A stretch of DNA of 33,963 nt, taken from assembly GCF_944391105.1 (NCBI RefSeq), contig NZ_CALXSK010000047.1, positions 1-33,963 on the forward strand, written 5' to 3'. Positions 25,259 to 33,963 of this stretch are shown here, in pieces. Under the pieces are notes generated by a model. The model saw nothing but the letters and a program-made list of their open reading frames with translations. It had not been told where the DNA came from and made no database searches. Position numbers and translations under genes: made by a program. Position 1 is the first letter of the stretch; each line of letters opens with the position of its first letter. The stretch is from an uncultured Victivallis sp. (lineage in GTDB: Bacteria; Verrucomicrobiota; Lentisphaeria; Victivallales; Victivallaceae).

Positions 25259-27730
25259 ATGGATTCGACGATGATCGATTTGAGCGGCGAGTGGCGGCTC
25301 GGAACCCCGGAGTGGGGCGGGAAAACGATTCCGGCCACGCTGCCCGGAGACAACTATTCCGCGTTGCTGGCGGCGGGGATGATTCCCGATCCGCACTTCG
25401 GGCGGAATGAAAATCTGGTTCAGGAGTTTCGCCGGTTTGAGTGGACGTTTACACGGGAGTTCGAGGTTCCCGCCGGTCTGCTTGAACGGCAGTATGTCTA
25501 TCTGAACTGCGAGATGGTCGACACGTTCGCGACGATCCGGATCAACGGCCGACGGGCTGTTTCGATGCAGAACATGTTCAGCTGCGCGCACCCCGAGGTG
25601 AAGTCCCTGCTGCATCCCGGCGTCAATACGATCGAGATCCGGATCAAATCCCCCGAGCTCGAAGCGAAGAAAGCCGCCGCAACGATGCCGTTCCACATTC
25701 CGATGAACGGTTGCTGCAAGGTGCCGAATCTGAATCTGATCCGCAAACCCCACTGCCACGGCGGCTGGGACTGGGGGCTCACACTGCTGGTGAGCGGCGT
25801 TTACATGCCGCTCACGCTGACCGGCGTCGACGGCGGCCGCATCGACGCGGTCTGGACGGAGCAGAAGCATGAGCGCGACTTTGTCGCCGTGACTGCCGTT
25901 GCGGAGATTTTTGCGGAAAAACCGTGCCGTTTGCCGGTCGCCTTCCGGTTCAACGGCGAGGAGCGCAGCGTGAACGCTCCGCTCAAGGCCGGGCGGAATC
26001 TCGTGCGCATGAAGTTCGATGTCGCCGGGCCCCGTCTCTGGTGGCCGAACGGCCTCGGGGATCAGCCGCTTTATCCGCTGACGGTTTCGACCGCCTGTCA
26101 GTCTGTTACCAGGGAGATCGGGCTGCGGACGATAGAGGTGGTGAACGAACCCGATGAATTCGGCGTGTCGATGCGCTTCCGTGTCAACGGGGTCGATGTT
26201 TTCTGCAAGGGCGCTGACTGGATTCCCTGCGATGCGTTCCCCTCGCGCCAGACAGACGCTGTCTACGAGGATCTGCTTGAATCGGCCCGGCTTGCGAACA
26301 TGAACATGCTGCGCGTCTGGGGCGGCGGCCAGTATGAGAAGGAGATCTTCTACACGCTCTGCGACCGCAAGGGACTGATGATCTGGCAGGACATGATGTT
26401 TTCCTGCAGCCTCTACCCCTCGACCGAGGAGTTCATTGCGAATGTGATGGACGAACTCGATTTTCAGATCCGGCGGCTGAAGCATCACGCTTCGCTCGCG
26501 ATCTGGTGCGGCGACAACGAGGTCATCGGCGCCACGCGCTGGTATGATCAGGACAAGTGCCAGACCTATCTTGTAAACTACGACCGGCTGAACCGCGAAC
26601 TCAAGCGCAAGGTTGCGGAACTCGATCCCGACCGGATGTTCTGGCCGAGTTCGCCCTGCGGCGGTCCGAACAACTTCAACGACGGCTGGCATGACGACTC
26701 CTGCGGCGACATGCACTACTGGGAGGTGTGGCACGGCAGCAAGGATTTTGATGCGTACTACACGGTTCGTCCGCGCTTCTGCTCCGAGTTCGGCTATCAG
26801 TCGTTCCCGTCGCTCGAAACGGTCGAGAAATTCTGCCCGCCCGACCAGCGCAACGTCTTTTCTCCGGTGATGGATCACCATCAGAAGTGTGTGCGCGGCA
26901 ATGCGCCGATCATCGGCATGTTCGGCCGCTACTTCCGCATGCCGGAGAGTTTTGCGGACTTCCTCTATCTCTCGCAGGTACAGCAGGCGCTGGCGATCAA
27001 GACCGGCGTGGAGTTCTGGCGCACGCTCAAACCGCGCTGCATGGGCACGATCTACTGGCAGCTCAACGACAACTGGCCGGTGGCGTCCTGGTCGAGCATC
27101 GAGTACGGCGGCAAGTGGAAGCAGTTGCACTATCATGCGAAACGATTCTATGCGCCGGTGATCGGTGTCGCCTATCGTGACCCGGAGGACGGGATGATCC
27201 GGCTTTTCGTCACGAGCGACCTGCGGTGGAAATGTCGGGCGACGGTGGTCGCGACGGTCTATGATTTTGAGGGAAAGCCGCTCAAACGGTTTGAAGTTTC
27301 CGCATCGCTCAAGCCGGGCGAAAGCAAATGCGTCAGGACGTTCCGCCCCGTCGACTTCGAAGGATTCGATCCGGAAGAGTGCTTTATGGAGCTCGTCACG
27401 ACGACCGTGTGCGCGGAGGAGCCGGTTCCGGTTCATGAGAACAGCTTTTTCTTTGCTGTGTTCAAGCGCTGTGCATTCCGTCCCGCCGAGGTCACGTGCG
27501 AGGTGCGGGAGGGAGAGCCCGGGACGTTCGAAGTTGCGCTCTCCACCGACAAGCCGGTATTTTTCGTCACGCTCGACACGCCGGGAATTCCGGGCATTTT
27601 CAGCGACAACTCTCTGACGCTTCTGCCCGGCGAACCCAGGCGCCTCGCGTTCCGTCCGAAGGAAAAGACCAGCGCCGCCGCGCTCCGGAACTCTCTGGCG
27701 GTCAACTTTCTGCGAAAAACCTACAACTGA
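25259..27730 (+). CDS. GH2 beta-mannosidase
   Basis: 823 aa, the normal length for GH2 beta-mannosidases, which remove beta-linked mannose from non-reducing ends of mannan- or N-glycan-derived oligosaccharides. The N-terminal sugar-binding jelly roll (residues of about 5-170) ends with the mannosidase block R-K-P-H-C-H-G-G-W-D-W-G. Immunoglobulin-like and TIM-barrel domains follow, with Glu421 in W-C-G-D-N-E (acid/base; most relatives have W-C-G-N-N-E) and Glu510 in C-S-E-F-G (nucleophile). C-terminal beta domains complete it. No signal peptide, so probably cytoplasmic. GAGAGGAAGG precedes the start. It is divergent from a lacI gene and 10 nt upstream of a serine hydrolase gene. Confidence 0.93.
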   Translation: MDSTMIDLSGEWRLGTPEWGGKTIPATLPGDNYSALLAAGMIPDPHFGRNENLVQEFRRFEWTFTREFEVPAGLLERQYVYLNCEMVDTFATIRINGRRAVSMQNMFSCAHPEVKSLLHPGVNTIEIRIKSPELEAKKAAATMPFHIPMNGCCKVPNLNLIRKPHCHGGWDWGLTLLVSGVYMPLTLTGVDGGRIDAVWTEQKHERDFVAVTAVAEIFAEKPCRLPVAFRFNGEERSVNAPLKAGRNLVRMKFDVAGPRLWWPNGLGDQPLYPLTVSTACQSVTREIGLRTIEVVNEPDEFGVSMRFRVNGVDVFCKGADWIPCDAFPSRQTDAVYEDLLESARLANMNMLRVWGGGQYEKEIFYTLCDRKGLMIWQDMMFSCSLYPSTEEFIANVMDELDFQIRRLKHHASLAIWCGDNEVIGATRWYDQDKCQTYLVNYDRLNRELKRKVAELDPDRMFWPSSPCGGPNNFNDGWHDDSCGDMHYWEVWHGSKDFDAYYTVRPRFCSEFGYQSFPSLETVEKFCPPDQRNVFSPVMDHHQKCVRGNAPIIGMFGRYFRMPESFADFLYLSQVQQALAIKTGVEFWRTLKPRCMGTIYWQLNDNWPVASWSSIEYGGKWKQLHYHAKRFYAPVIGVAYRDPEDGMIRLFVTSDLRWKCRATVVATVYDFEGKPLKRFEVSASLKPGESKCVRTFRPVDFEGFDPEECFMELVTTTVCAEEPVPVHENSFFFAVFKRCAFRPAEVTCEVREGEPGTFEVALSTDKPVFFVTLDTPGIPGIFSDNSLTLLPGEPRRLAFRPKEKTSAAALRNSLAVNFLRKTYN

Positions 27731-27740
27731 GGGGGGCATC

Positions 27741-29138
27741 ATGAGCAGGATTCTGCCGCGTTCGATTCCGGAGGCCGAAGGGGTTTCTTCGGTGGTTCTC
27801 CGGCGTTTTGTCGAGGCGCTCGGGGAACTCGATTCCGTTCACAGCGTCATGGTGATGCGCCATGGCCGCGTGATTGCGGAGGGGTGGAAAAAACCGTATG
27901 CGCCGGAGGTTCCGCACATGCTCTTTTCGCTCAGCAAGAGTTTCACCTCCTGCGCGGTGGGGTTTGCCTGTGCGGAGGGGAAATTATCGCTTGATGCACG
28001 TCTCGTCGACCTTTTTCGCGACAAACTGCCGGAGCGGATCGATCCGAAGTTCGAAACCATGCGGATCCGTCATCTTCTGTCGATGAGTTCCGGTCACGAC
28101 CACTGCACGATGGATGACATACAGGGGAAGCCGGACTGGGAGCGGGCGTTTTTTCAGACGGAGCTCGCGTATGAGCCCGGAACGCATTTCTGCTACAACT
28201 CCGGGGCGAGTTATATGCTTGCCGCCGCCGTTGTTCATACGACGGGTGAGTCTCTCTGCGACTATCTGCGTCCGCGACTGTTCGAGCCGCTTGGAATTGC
28301 ACCGCGGCTGTGGGAACTTTCCCCGCAGGGGATCGAAACCGGTGGTTGGGGATTCAATCTCACGACCGAAGAGATCGCCTCCTTCGCGCAATGTCTGCTG
28401 GAAGGGGGGCGGCGCAACGGGCGGCAAATCATTCCTGCGGAGTATTTCAAGCAGGCAACGAGCGTGCAGGCGGACAATTCGATGAACGACCAGCCGGACT
28501 GGAAGGTCGGGTATGGATTTCAGTTCTGGCGCTGCCGGCACAATGCGTTTCGAGGCGACGGCGCGTTCGGGCAGTATGCGATCGCAATGCCGGAACAGGA
28601 CATGGCGTTGGCGATCACTTCCGGGCTGCGCAACATGCAGCAGATTCTCGATCTGGTCTGGGATCTTCTGCTGCCCGGCGCCGGAGAGTCGGCGCTGCCG
28701 CCCGCGCCCGGAGACGTTTCCGCACTCCGGAACGAGCTTGACGCCTGGGCGATGCCGATTCTCGCCTCTGTCGGGATGAAACTTGAGATGCAGCGTTATC
28801 TTCTGGACGAAAACGACTTGCATTTCCGGAACCTCGAATTCGTCTCCTTCGATGATCACGTGGAGCTCACGCTTGACGGGGAGACTTTGCGAGCCGGATA
28901 CGGGTATTTGGCCGACAATCTGCCGACCTGGCATGAACCGATGCCGCGCCGGATTGCGGCCAGTGTGCGCCGGATTTCCGACCGGGAGTTCGAGTTGCTC
29001 GCATGCTGTTACGAAACGCCGTTTCAGTGGGATTTCCGGCTGGAGATCGGTGCGGAATCCGTGACGCTTGCGCGCACGGCGAATCTCTGTTTCCGGACAG
29101 CTGACTGGCCCGTTCTCACCGGGCGTCGACAGGAGTAG
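27741..29138 (+). CDS. Beta-lactamase-fold serine hydrolase
   Basis: 465 aa. The class C beta-lactamase/penicillin-binding-like fold is shown by S-x-x-K as Ser63-Leu-Ser-Lys66 and the Tyr152-Asn-Ser motif in C-Y-N-S-G. Family members are esterases, D-amino-acid peptidases or amidases; true beta-lactamase activity is unlikely from sequence alone. The last 120 residues are an extra beta-rich domain. There is no signal peptide, so it is probably cytoplasmic, unlike penicillin-resistance enzymes. GAGGGGGG precedes the start and the gene is 10 nt after the beta-mannosidase stop, so they form an operon. In this setting removal of ester groups such as acetyl from oligosaccharides is a reasonable guess, not a demonstrated role. 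Confidence 0.85.
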   Translation: MSRILPRSIPEAEGVSSVVLRRFVEALGELDSVHSVMVMRHGRVIAEGWKKPYAPEVPHMLFSLSKSFTSCAVGFACAEGKLSLDARLVDLFRDKLPERIDPKFETMRIRHLLSMSSGHDHCTMDDIQGKPDWERAFFQTELAYEPGTHFCYNSGASYMLAAAVVHTTGESLCDYLRPRLFEPLGIAPRLWELSPQGIETGGWGFNLTTEEIASFAQCLLEGGRRNGRQIIPAEYFKQATSVQADNSMNDQPDWKVGYGFQFWRCRHNAFRGDGAFGQYAIAMPEQDMALAITSGLRNMQQILDLVWDLLLPGAGESALPPAPGDVSALRNELDAWAMPILASVGMKLEMQRYLLDENDLHFRNLEFVSFDDHVELTLDGETLRAGYGYLADNLPTWHEPMPRRIAASVRRISDREFELLACCYETPFQWDFRLEIGAESVTLARTANLCFRTADWPVLTGRRQE

Positions 29139-29174
29139 ACGACAGAAAATCGTAATTTTTTGACTTCCGGAGGG

Positions 29175-29203
29175 TTGATTTTTCGGGACGGGCGTTATAT
29201 TCT
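29175..29203 (+). promoter_or_regulatory. Possible promoter of the HtrA-like protease gene
   Basis: TTGATT at 29175-29180 is followed 15 nt later by TATATT at 29196-29201, or 17 nt later by TATTCT at 29198-29203. The match is moderate, but the 88-nt gap before the next gene supports a separate promoter. Confidence 0.35.
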
Positions 29204-29226
29204 GAAATTTTATACCGGAGGTGAAA

Positions 29227-30411
29227 ATGAGAGATAAGATGTTGCTTTCCGCCGTATTTTTTGCGGCTTGTGCCGGAGCGCTTCTGACGCTCGGGGTTGT
29301 GGGAGGATTTCCGGAGAGTGCGTCGGCCGGGGCGCCGTCGTCGCCTTCTCCGGACGCGAAGCTGCGGTCGGATGCGGAAGCACACGCGGCCGCGTCGAAT
29401 CTTCAGGATGCTTTCGCTTCCACGGTGGAAAAGACGATGCCCGCGGTTGTGCTGATCACCGCCCAGAAGCGGGTCGGAGTTGTTTCGCCGGTGGATTACT
29501 ATCGCAGCCGGATTGAATACCGCGATGTTCCGACGGGACAGGGGTCCGGTTTTTTCATCCGGGAGGATGGATATATTCTGACGAACTTCCACGTTGTCCG
29601 CGACCAGGATTCGTTCTACATTACCACGAATGACGGCGAAGAGTTTCAGGCGAAGGTGGTGGGTGTGGATCCCCCGTCCGATCTCGCGCTCCTGAAAATC
29701 GAAACCGAAGATCGAAAGTTCGAAACGCTGAAATTCGCCGATGTCGACAAGGTGAAGATCGGTCACTGGGCGATTGCGATCGGCGCTCCGTTCAGTCTGA
29801 GCCGGTCGGTGACGGTTGGCGTCGTTTCCGGCATGAAACGGCGCGGCGTCGGCGTGAATCTGCACGAGAGTTACATCCAGACCGATGCGTCGATCAACCC
29901 GGGGAATTCGGGCGGACCGCTGCTGAATCTGTCCGGAGAAGTGATTGGAGTGAACGATTTCATCTTTTCGCCGTCCGGGGGGAGTGTCGGAATCAGTTTC
30001 GCAATCAGTTCGGATCTCGCGCAGCATGTGGCTGAAGAGATGATCAAGCACGGCCAGGTGCGCCGTCCCTGGCTTGGTGTGGTACTCGAGCCGCTTTCGC
30101 GTCAGGTTCGCAGGCAGCTCGATGTGGAACACGGCGTCGGGGTTTCTCAGATTTTCCGCGACTCTCCTGCGGCAGGGGTTTTGCGCCGCGGCGATGTGAT
30201 TCTCGAACTCGGCGGCGAGCCGGTTGACAGCGCCGGAGACATCCAGAGCCGGGTCTATTCATCGGAGCCCGGAGACGAAATGACCGTGAAGTTTCTGCGT
30301 TCCGGCAAGACGTGCGAGGAGAAGATCCGGCTTGAGGCCGCTCCCCGCAACTGGTTTCGCCGCAGCGCCGGAGCCCGTCAGGATTTTCAGGCCGCCGGCG
30401 AGTGGATGTAG
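29227..30411 (+). CDS. HtrA/DegS-like S1C serine protease with one PDZ domain
   Basis: 394 aa from ATG 29227; GGAGG is 5 nt upstream, and a GTG at 29221 is too close to it. An N-terminal hydrophobic stretch would anchor or export the protein to the periplasm. The catalytic triad is His122 in N-F-H-V-V, Asp152 in S-D-L-A-L-L and Ser228 in N-P-G-N-S-G-G-P. A single PDZ domain covers residues of about 285-375 (G-V-L-R-R-G-D-V-I-L-E-L). One PDZ makes it more like DegS or HhoB than DegP, which has two. It would degrade or sense misfolded envelope proteins, which would suit a cell exporting large glycosidases and pilins. It ends 15 nt from the convergent GH116-like gene. Confidence 0.92.
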   Translation: MRDKMLLSAVFFAACAGALLTLGVVGGFPESASAGAPSSPSPDAKLRSDAEAHAAASNLQDAFASTVEKTMPAVVLITAQKRVGVVSPVDYYRSRIEYRDVPTGQGSGFFIREDGYILTNFHVVRDQDSFYITTNDGEEFQAKVVGVDPPSDLALLKIETEDRKFETLKFADVDKVKIGHWAIAIGAPFSLSRSVTVGVVSGMKRRGVGVNLHESYIQTDASINPGNSGGPLLNLSGEVIGVNDFIFSPSGGSVGISFAISSDLAQHVAEEMIKHGQVRRPWLGVVLEPLSRQVRRQLDVEHGVGVSQIFRDSPAAGVLRRGDVILELGGEPVDSAGDIQSRVYSSEPGDEMTVKFLRSGKTCEEKIRLEAAPRNWFRRSAGARQDFQAAGEWM

Positions 30412-30426
30412 CTCCTTTGCGCGGAA

Positions 30427-32973
30427 TTACGCTTTCCGGATGATGCGGAGCGGATTCCCCGGGACGATTTCGATTCCGGGTTCGAAGCGGAGTGCGCCCT
30501 GTTCGCGGGTCCACGCGACGGGTCTGCCTTCGAGCCGGAGGTCTTCGACTTGCTCCGCGCAATCGAGTTCGAGCCGCCGGAGTTTGAGAGAACCGGCGAG
30601 GAGCTCGACTTCGTCGAAGTCGTTGTTGCGGTGATAGACGCCCCAGCCGCTGCCCGCGCTCCAGAAGCAGCGGAATTCATTCCCTTCGAATGGGATGGGG
30701 GCAAAACGAACCGTTTGTTCTGCGAGATTGCAGCGGAATCCGCTGAATGCCGCGAGCAGTGCGTAACTGGCCATCGAACGGGCGTAGTTGCTGCCGCATT
30801 CGATTTCATTCCACGGGTTGCGTTTGACGCCGTCGTAACGGTCGCGGACAGCCCGGACCATCTCCAGCCCCAGCTCGGGAAAACCGCGCAGAATCAGGTG
30901 ACAGGCGGCCTGATATTCGAATCCGTGCATGGTTTCGGTGGCGTACGGAACCGGGATGGCGGGCATGTCGCCGTGCGGCCAGCTGCAGATGACGGTCCCG
31001 GCTTCGTCGTTGAGTCCGAAAACCCGCCAGAAATTCGCGTAGTTCCGCAGGGTCGGCTGATAGTTCCAGCGGTGAATCGCGAGCAGCGCGGACGCAACAC
31101 GGTCGGGGGAGAAGATGTCGCCGAGTCCGATCAGGTCCGCATGCCACTGGGCGAGAACCTGATCGATGAGACATCCGTTGCCGATCTGGTATTTGATTTC
31201 GTGGGTTTCGTCGTTCCAGTAGCAGGTGTCCGCTCCGTCGAAGGAGTTGAGCAATGTCCGGTCGGAGAGGTCGATTTTCTGGATGTAATATTCTCCATTG
31301 AAGAGTTCGTCCTCCATCCGTTTGCGGCCGCGTTCGAAGATGGAACGGTAGAGTTCGGCGTCGGCCGTTTCCCCGAGCGCGTCGGCCATTTCTGCTCCGG
31401 CTTTGAGTGCTGCAAGGTAAAAACCTGTGAGCCAGGAGTTTGCACCGAACAGCTCGACATCGAGCGTATGGTGCTGGCGTCCGGTGATCACGCCGGATTG
31501 TTCCGGGTCCCAGCGATCGGGATTGGCCGGGCTCCACGCATATTCGAGCGAACGCCTGACGGCCGGATACCATCGTTTGAGCCAGGCGGTATCCCCGCAG
31601 ATTTTCCATTCGCGGCAGGTCTTGATGACGCCGCCCATCTGACCGTCGACACACGACCGGAATGCGGAAGGTTTGCGTCCGGGCGGGAGCTGCAGGCGGA
31701 AGCTGAGCCCGCCATCCTCCCGGAAGTTGTACGTAAAGTCGAGTTCACGCATGGAACGCTCCAGATCCGGGAAGAGATAGGGCAGCGCATAGGCATAATT
31801 CCAGACATGCGTACAGGAGCCTTCGCAGCTCCCGACGAGGCTCTGACTCCCTTCGAACGCATAGAATGCGCCGTTTTCGAGCCGCAGGCAGGTCGGGGAT
31901 TTCAGAGTCGACAGGTTGGCGGAAACCGCATCGATCACCTCCGGCGGCAGCGTTGAGTCTGTGAGCGCCGAACGGAAGCGGAATGTTTCCCGGCGGAGAC
32001 GCCGGTAGTTGCTGGTCAGGTATGCTGCAACTTCCGCGGCATTAGCGAATTGTGTTGCGTACCAGTTTTTCCAGATTGCATCGGCGTATTCTCCGGGATT
32101 CCAGTCGTTGCGGCGATTGGGAAAGTACCAGGCGAGTGCGAAGACGATGCAGCGGCTCTGGCCGGGAGCGAGATCGAACCGGGGGGCGACCGTTCCGGTT
32201 TCGCGTTCGCCCGGAGTGTCGAATGAGCGCTCCCGGAACGGGCCGGGCCGGGTGAAGTCATTCCAGAACATGTTCAGGTCGTCCCGCCAGGAACCGCGGA
32301 ACCAGCTTGCCTGTCCGGAAACGGAATCCCCTCCGGTCGCAGTTAGTGCGAGCTCGCCGTAATGAACCGACTCCGGCGATTCCTCCGACTTCAGAGTCAG
32401 GAGGGAGGCGTTCAGAGTGGATCGGAAGCGTCCGGGCGTGGCGCTCAGCGAACCGGCCAGAGTATAGGTGATGGCTCTTTGAGAGGTGTTGCGAACCGTG
32501 AATTCAAAGAGCGCTCCCGGCAGCGATGAATCAAAGGAGTTCAGCGGAATGAACGGATTGAATGCGCGCAGAGTCATTTCTCCGGGGAATCCGGGGTCTT
32601 TGAACTGCATGGTCGCAACGGGGAATTCCCCCTCGAAGCTGGTGTCGCGGAAATGCGGCAATCCGGGGAGCAGATCGGCTTTCACTCCGTAACCGAATCC
32701 GCAGTGATTGTATCCGGCCACGATTTCAGCGGGTGAGGGACGGCCGATGTAGGGAGGCGGGAGATCACCGTTCAGGATTCTGGCATCGAGCACTTGTCCG
32801 TCGGCTTCGGCTTTGATTGCGAAGTGGCTGTACCGGTTGGAACTCTCTTTGTTCGGGTGATTTTCGATCTCCCAGTCGACGAGATGACCGGAGCCGGAGA
32901 GTCCGATGGAACCGGTTCCGATGCCTCCGAGCGGGAATGAGATGGCGGAACGATGATTCTGATCGTATTTCAT
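30427..32973 (-). CDS. GH116-like glycosidase (GBA2/DUF608 family)
   Basis: 848 aa. The N-terminal domain opens with S-F-P-L-G-G-I-G-T-G-S-I-G and D-W-E-I-E-N-H-P-N-K, the signature of the non-lysosomal glucosylceramidase N-terminal domain. The (alpha/alpha)6 catalytic part has S-C-E-G-S-C-T-H-V-W-N-Y with Glu384 as probable nucleophile and H-H-T-L-D-V-E with Asp505 as probable acid/base, plus a D-Q-V-L-A-Q-W block. Relatives with known activity cleave beta-glucosides, beta-xylosides or beta-GlcNAc; the substrate here is open. No signal peptide is seen. GGGAGG lies 5 nt before the ATG. It is divergent from an AraC-type regulator across 95 bp, which probably controls it. Confidence 0.88.
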   Translation of the reverse strand: MKYDQNHRSAISFPLGGIGTGSIGLSGSGHLVDWEIENHPNKESSNRYSHFAIKAEADGQVLDARILNGDLPPPYIGRPSPAEIVAGYNHCGFGYGVKADLLPGLPHFRDTSFEGEFPVATMQFKDPGFPGEMTLRAFNPFIPLNSFDSSLPGALFEFTVRNTSQRAITYTLAGSLSATPGRFRSTLNASLLTLKSEESPESVHYGELALTATGGDSVSGQASWFRGSWRDDLNMFWNDFTRPGPFRERSFDTPGERETGTVAPRFDLAPGQSRCIVFALAWYFPNRRNDWNPGEYADAIWKNWYATQFANAAEVAAYLTSNYRRLRRETFRFRSALTDSTLPPEVIDAVSANLSTLKSPTCLRLENGAFYAFEGSQSLVGSCEGSCTHVWNYAYALPYLFPDLERSMRELDFTYNFREDGGLSFRLQLPPGRKPSAFRSCVDGQMGGVIKTCREWKICGDTAWLKRWYPAVRRSLEYAWSPANPDRWDPEQSGVITGRQHHTLDVELFGANSWLTGFYLAALKAGAEMADALGETADAELYRSIFERGRKRMEDELFNGEYYIQKIDLSDRTLLNSFDGADTCYWNDETHEIKYQIGNGCLIDQVLAQWHADLIGLGDIFSPDRVASALLAIHRWNYQPTLRNYANFWRVFGLNDEAGTVICSWPHGDMPAIPVPYATETMHGFEYQAACHLILRGFPELGLEMVRAVRDRYDGVKRNPWNEIECGSNYARSMASYALLAAFSGFRCNLAEQTVRFAPIPFEGNEFRCFWSAGSGWGVYHRNNDFDEVELLAGSLKLRRLELDCAEQVEDLRLEGRPVAWTREQGALRFEPGIEIVPGNPLRIIRKA

Positions 32974-33015
32974 GGGGTCCTCCCGGTTGCTTTTTTTCGA
33001 TTTACTGATAATTTA

Positions 33016-33024
33016 TGGTATAAA
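33016..33024 (+). promoter_or_regulatory. Extended -10 promoter for AraC-type gene
   Basis: TGGTATAAA at 33016-33024 matches an extended -10 element, with no good -35 at normal spacing. Transcription would begin about 38 nt before the ATG. This 95-bp gap must also hold the promoter of the divergent GH116-like gene and any AraC binding sites. Confidence 0.45.
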
Positions 33025-33068
33025 AGTTCAAAATGGAATAGACGATTTCGGGAAAGGCATATCTTTTT

Positions 33069-33963
<895 letters not shown>

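Noticed and set aside
27741..29138. Antibiotic-resistance beta-lactamase
   Set aside because: It has no signal peptide, sits in a glycosidase operon and has an extra C-terminal domain; only the general serine-hydrolase fold is supported.

Overview
The window looks like a carbohydrate-catabolism region from a Lentisphaerota bacterium of the Victivallis type. This is inferred from two pseudopilins sharing an N-terminus typical of that group, from many large glycosidases in small units with their own regulators, and from moderately high GC. I could not test it by database search. No rRNA, tRNA, CRISPR array, insertion sequence or integrase was seen. Sixteen protein-coding genes fill nearly all of the window.

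Layout. 83-868 (+) encodes a pseudopilin. 1022-4102 (+) encodes an exported clan GH-A glycosidase, followed by a strong intrinsic terminator. 4198-12786 (+) is a tight operon of GH38 alpha-mannosidase, GH3 beta-glucosidase and a divergent GH38-like enzyme, whose ends overlap by 13 and 11 nt. 13033-16199 (+) is a glycyl-radical enzyme preceded by its radical-SAM activase. 21775-16233 (-) is a LacI regulator, an exported GH39-like enzyme with two LamG-like domains, and a second pseudopilin; two TATAC-GTATA type palindromes lie upstream. 25060-22092 (-) is a second LacI regulator coupled to a multi-spanning DUF6311-like membrane protein. Divergent from it, 25259-29138 (+) encodes a GH2 beta-mannosidase and a beta-lactamase-fold serine hydrolase, followed by an HtrA/DegS-like protease at 29227-30411. 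32973-30427 (-) is a GH116-like glycosidase, divergent from an AraC-type regulator at 33069-33872 (+). The window ends in a 28-T homopolymer.

How it may work together. The alpha-mannosidase, beta-mannosidase, GH3 and GH116 enzymes without obvious signal peptides probably trim mannose- and glucose-containing oligosaccharides in the cytoplasm, while the two exported GH-A enzymes act outside the cytoplasmic membrane. Three local regulators suggest substrate-specific control. The glycyl-radical enzyme could serve anaerobic disposal of a breakdown product, but its substrate is unknown. No sugar transporter is encoded here, so uptake must be encoded elsewhere. The most unusual items are the pseudopilins lacking the usual glycine before the cleavage site, one of them in a LacI-glycosidase operon, and the glycyl-radical enzyme with a Gly-Cys-Tyr-Glu active-site motif.
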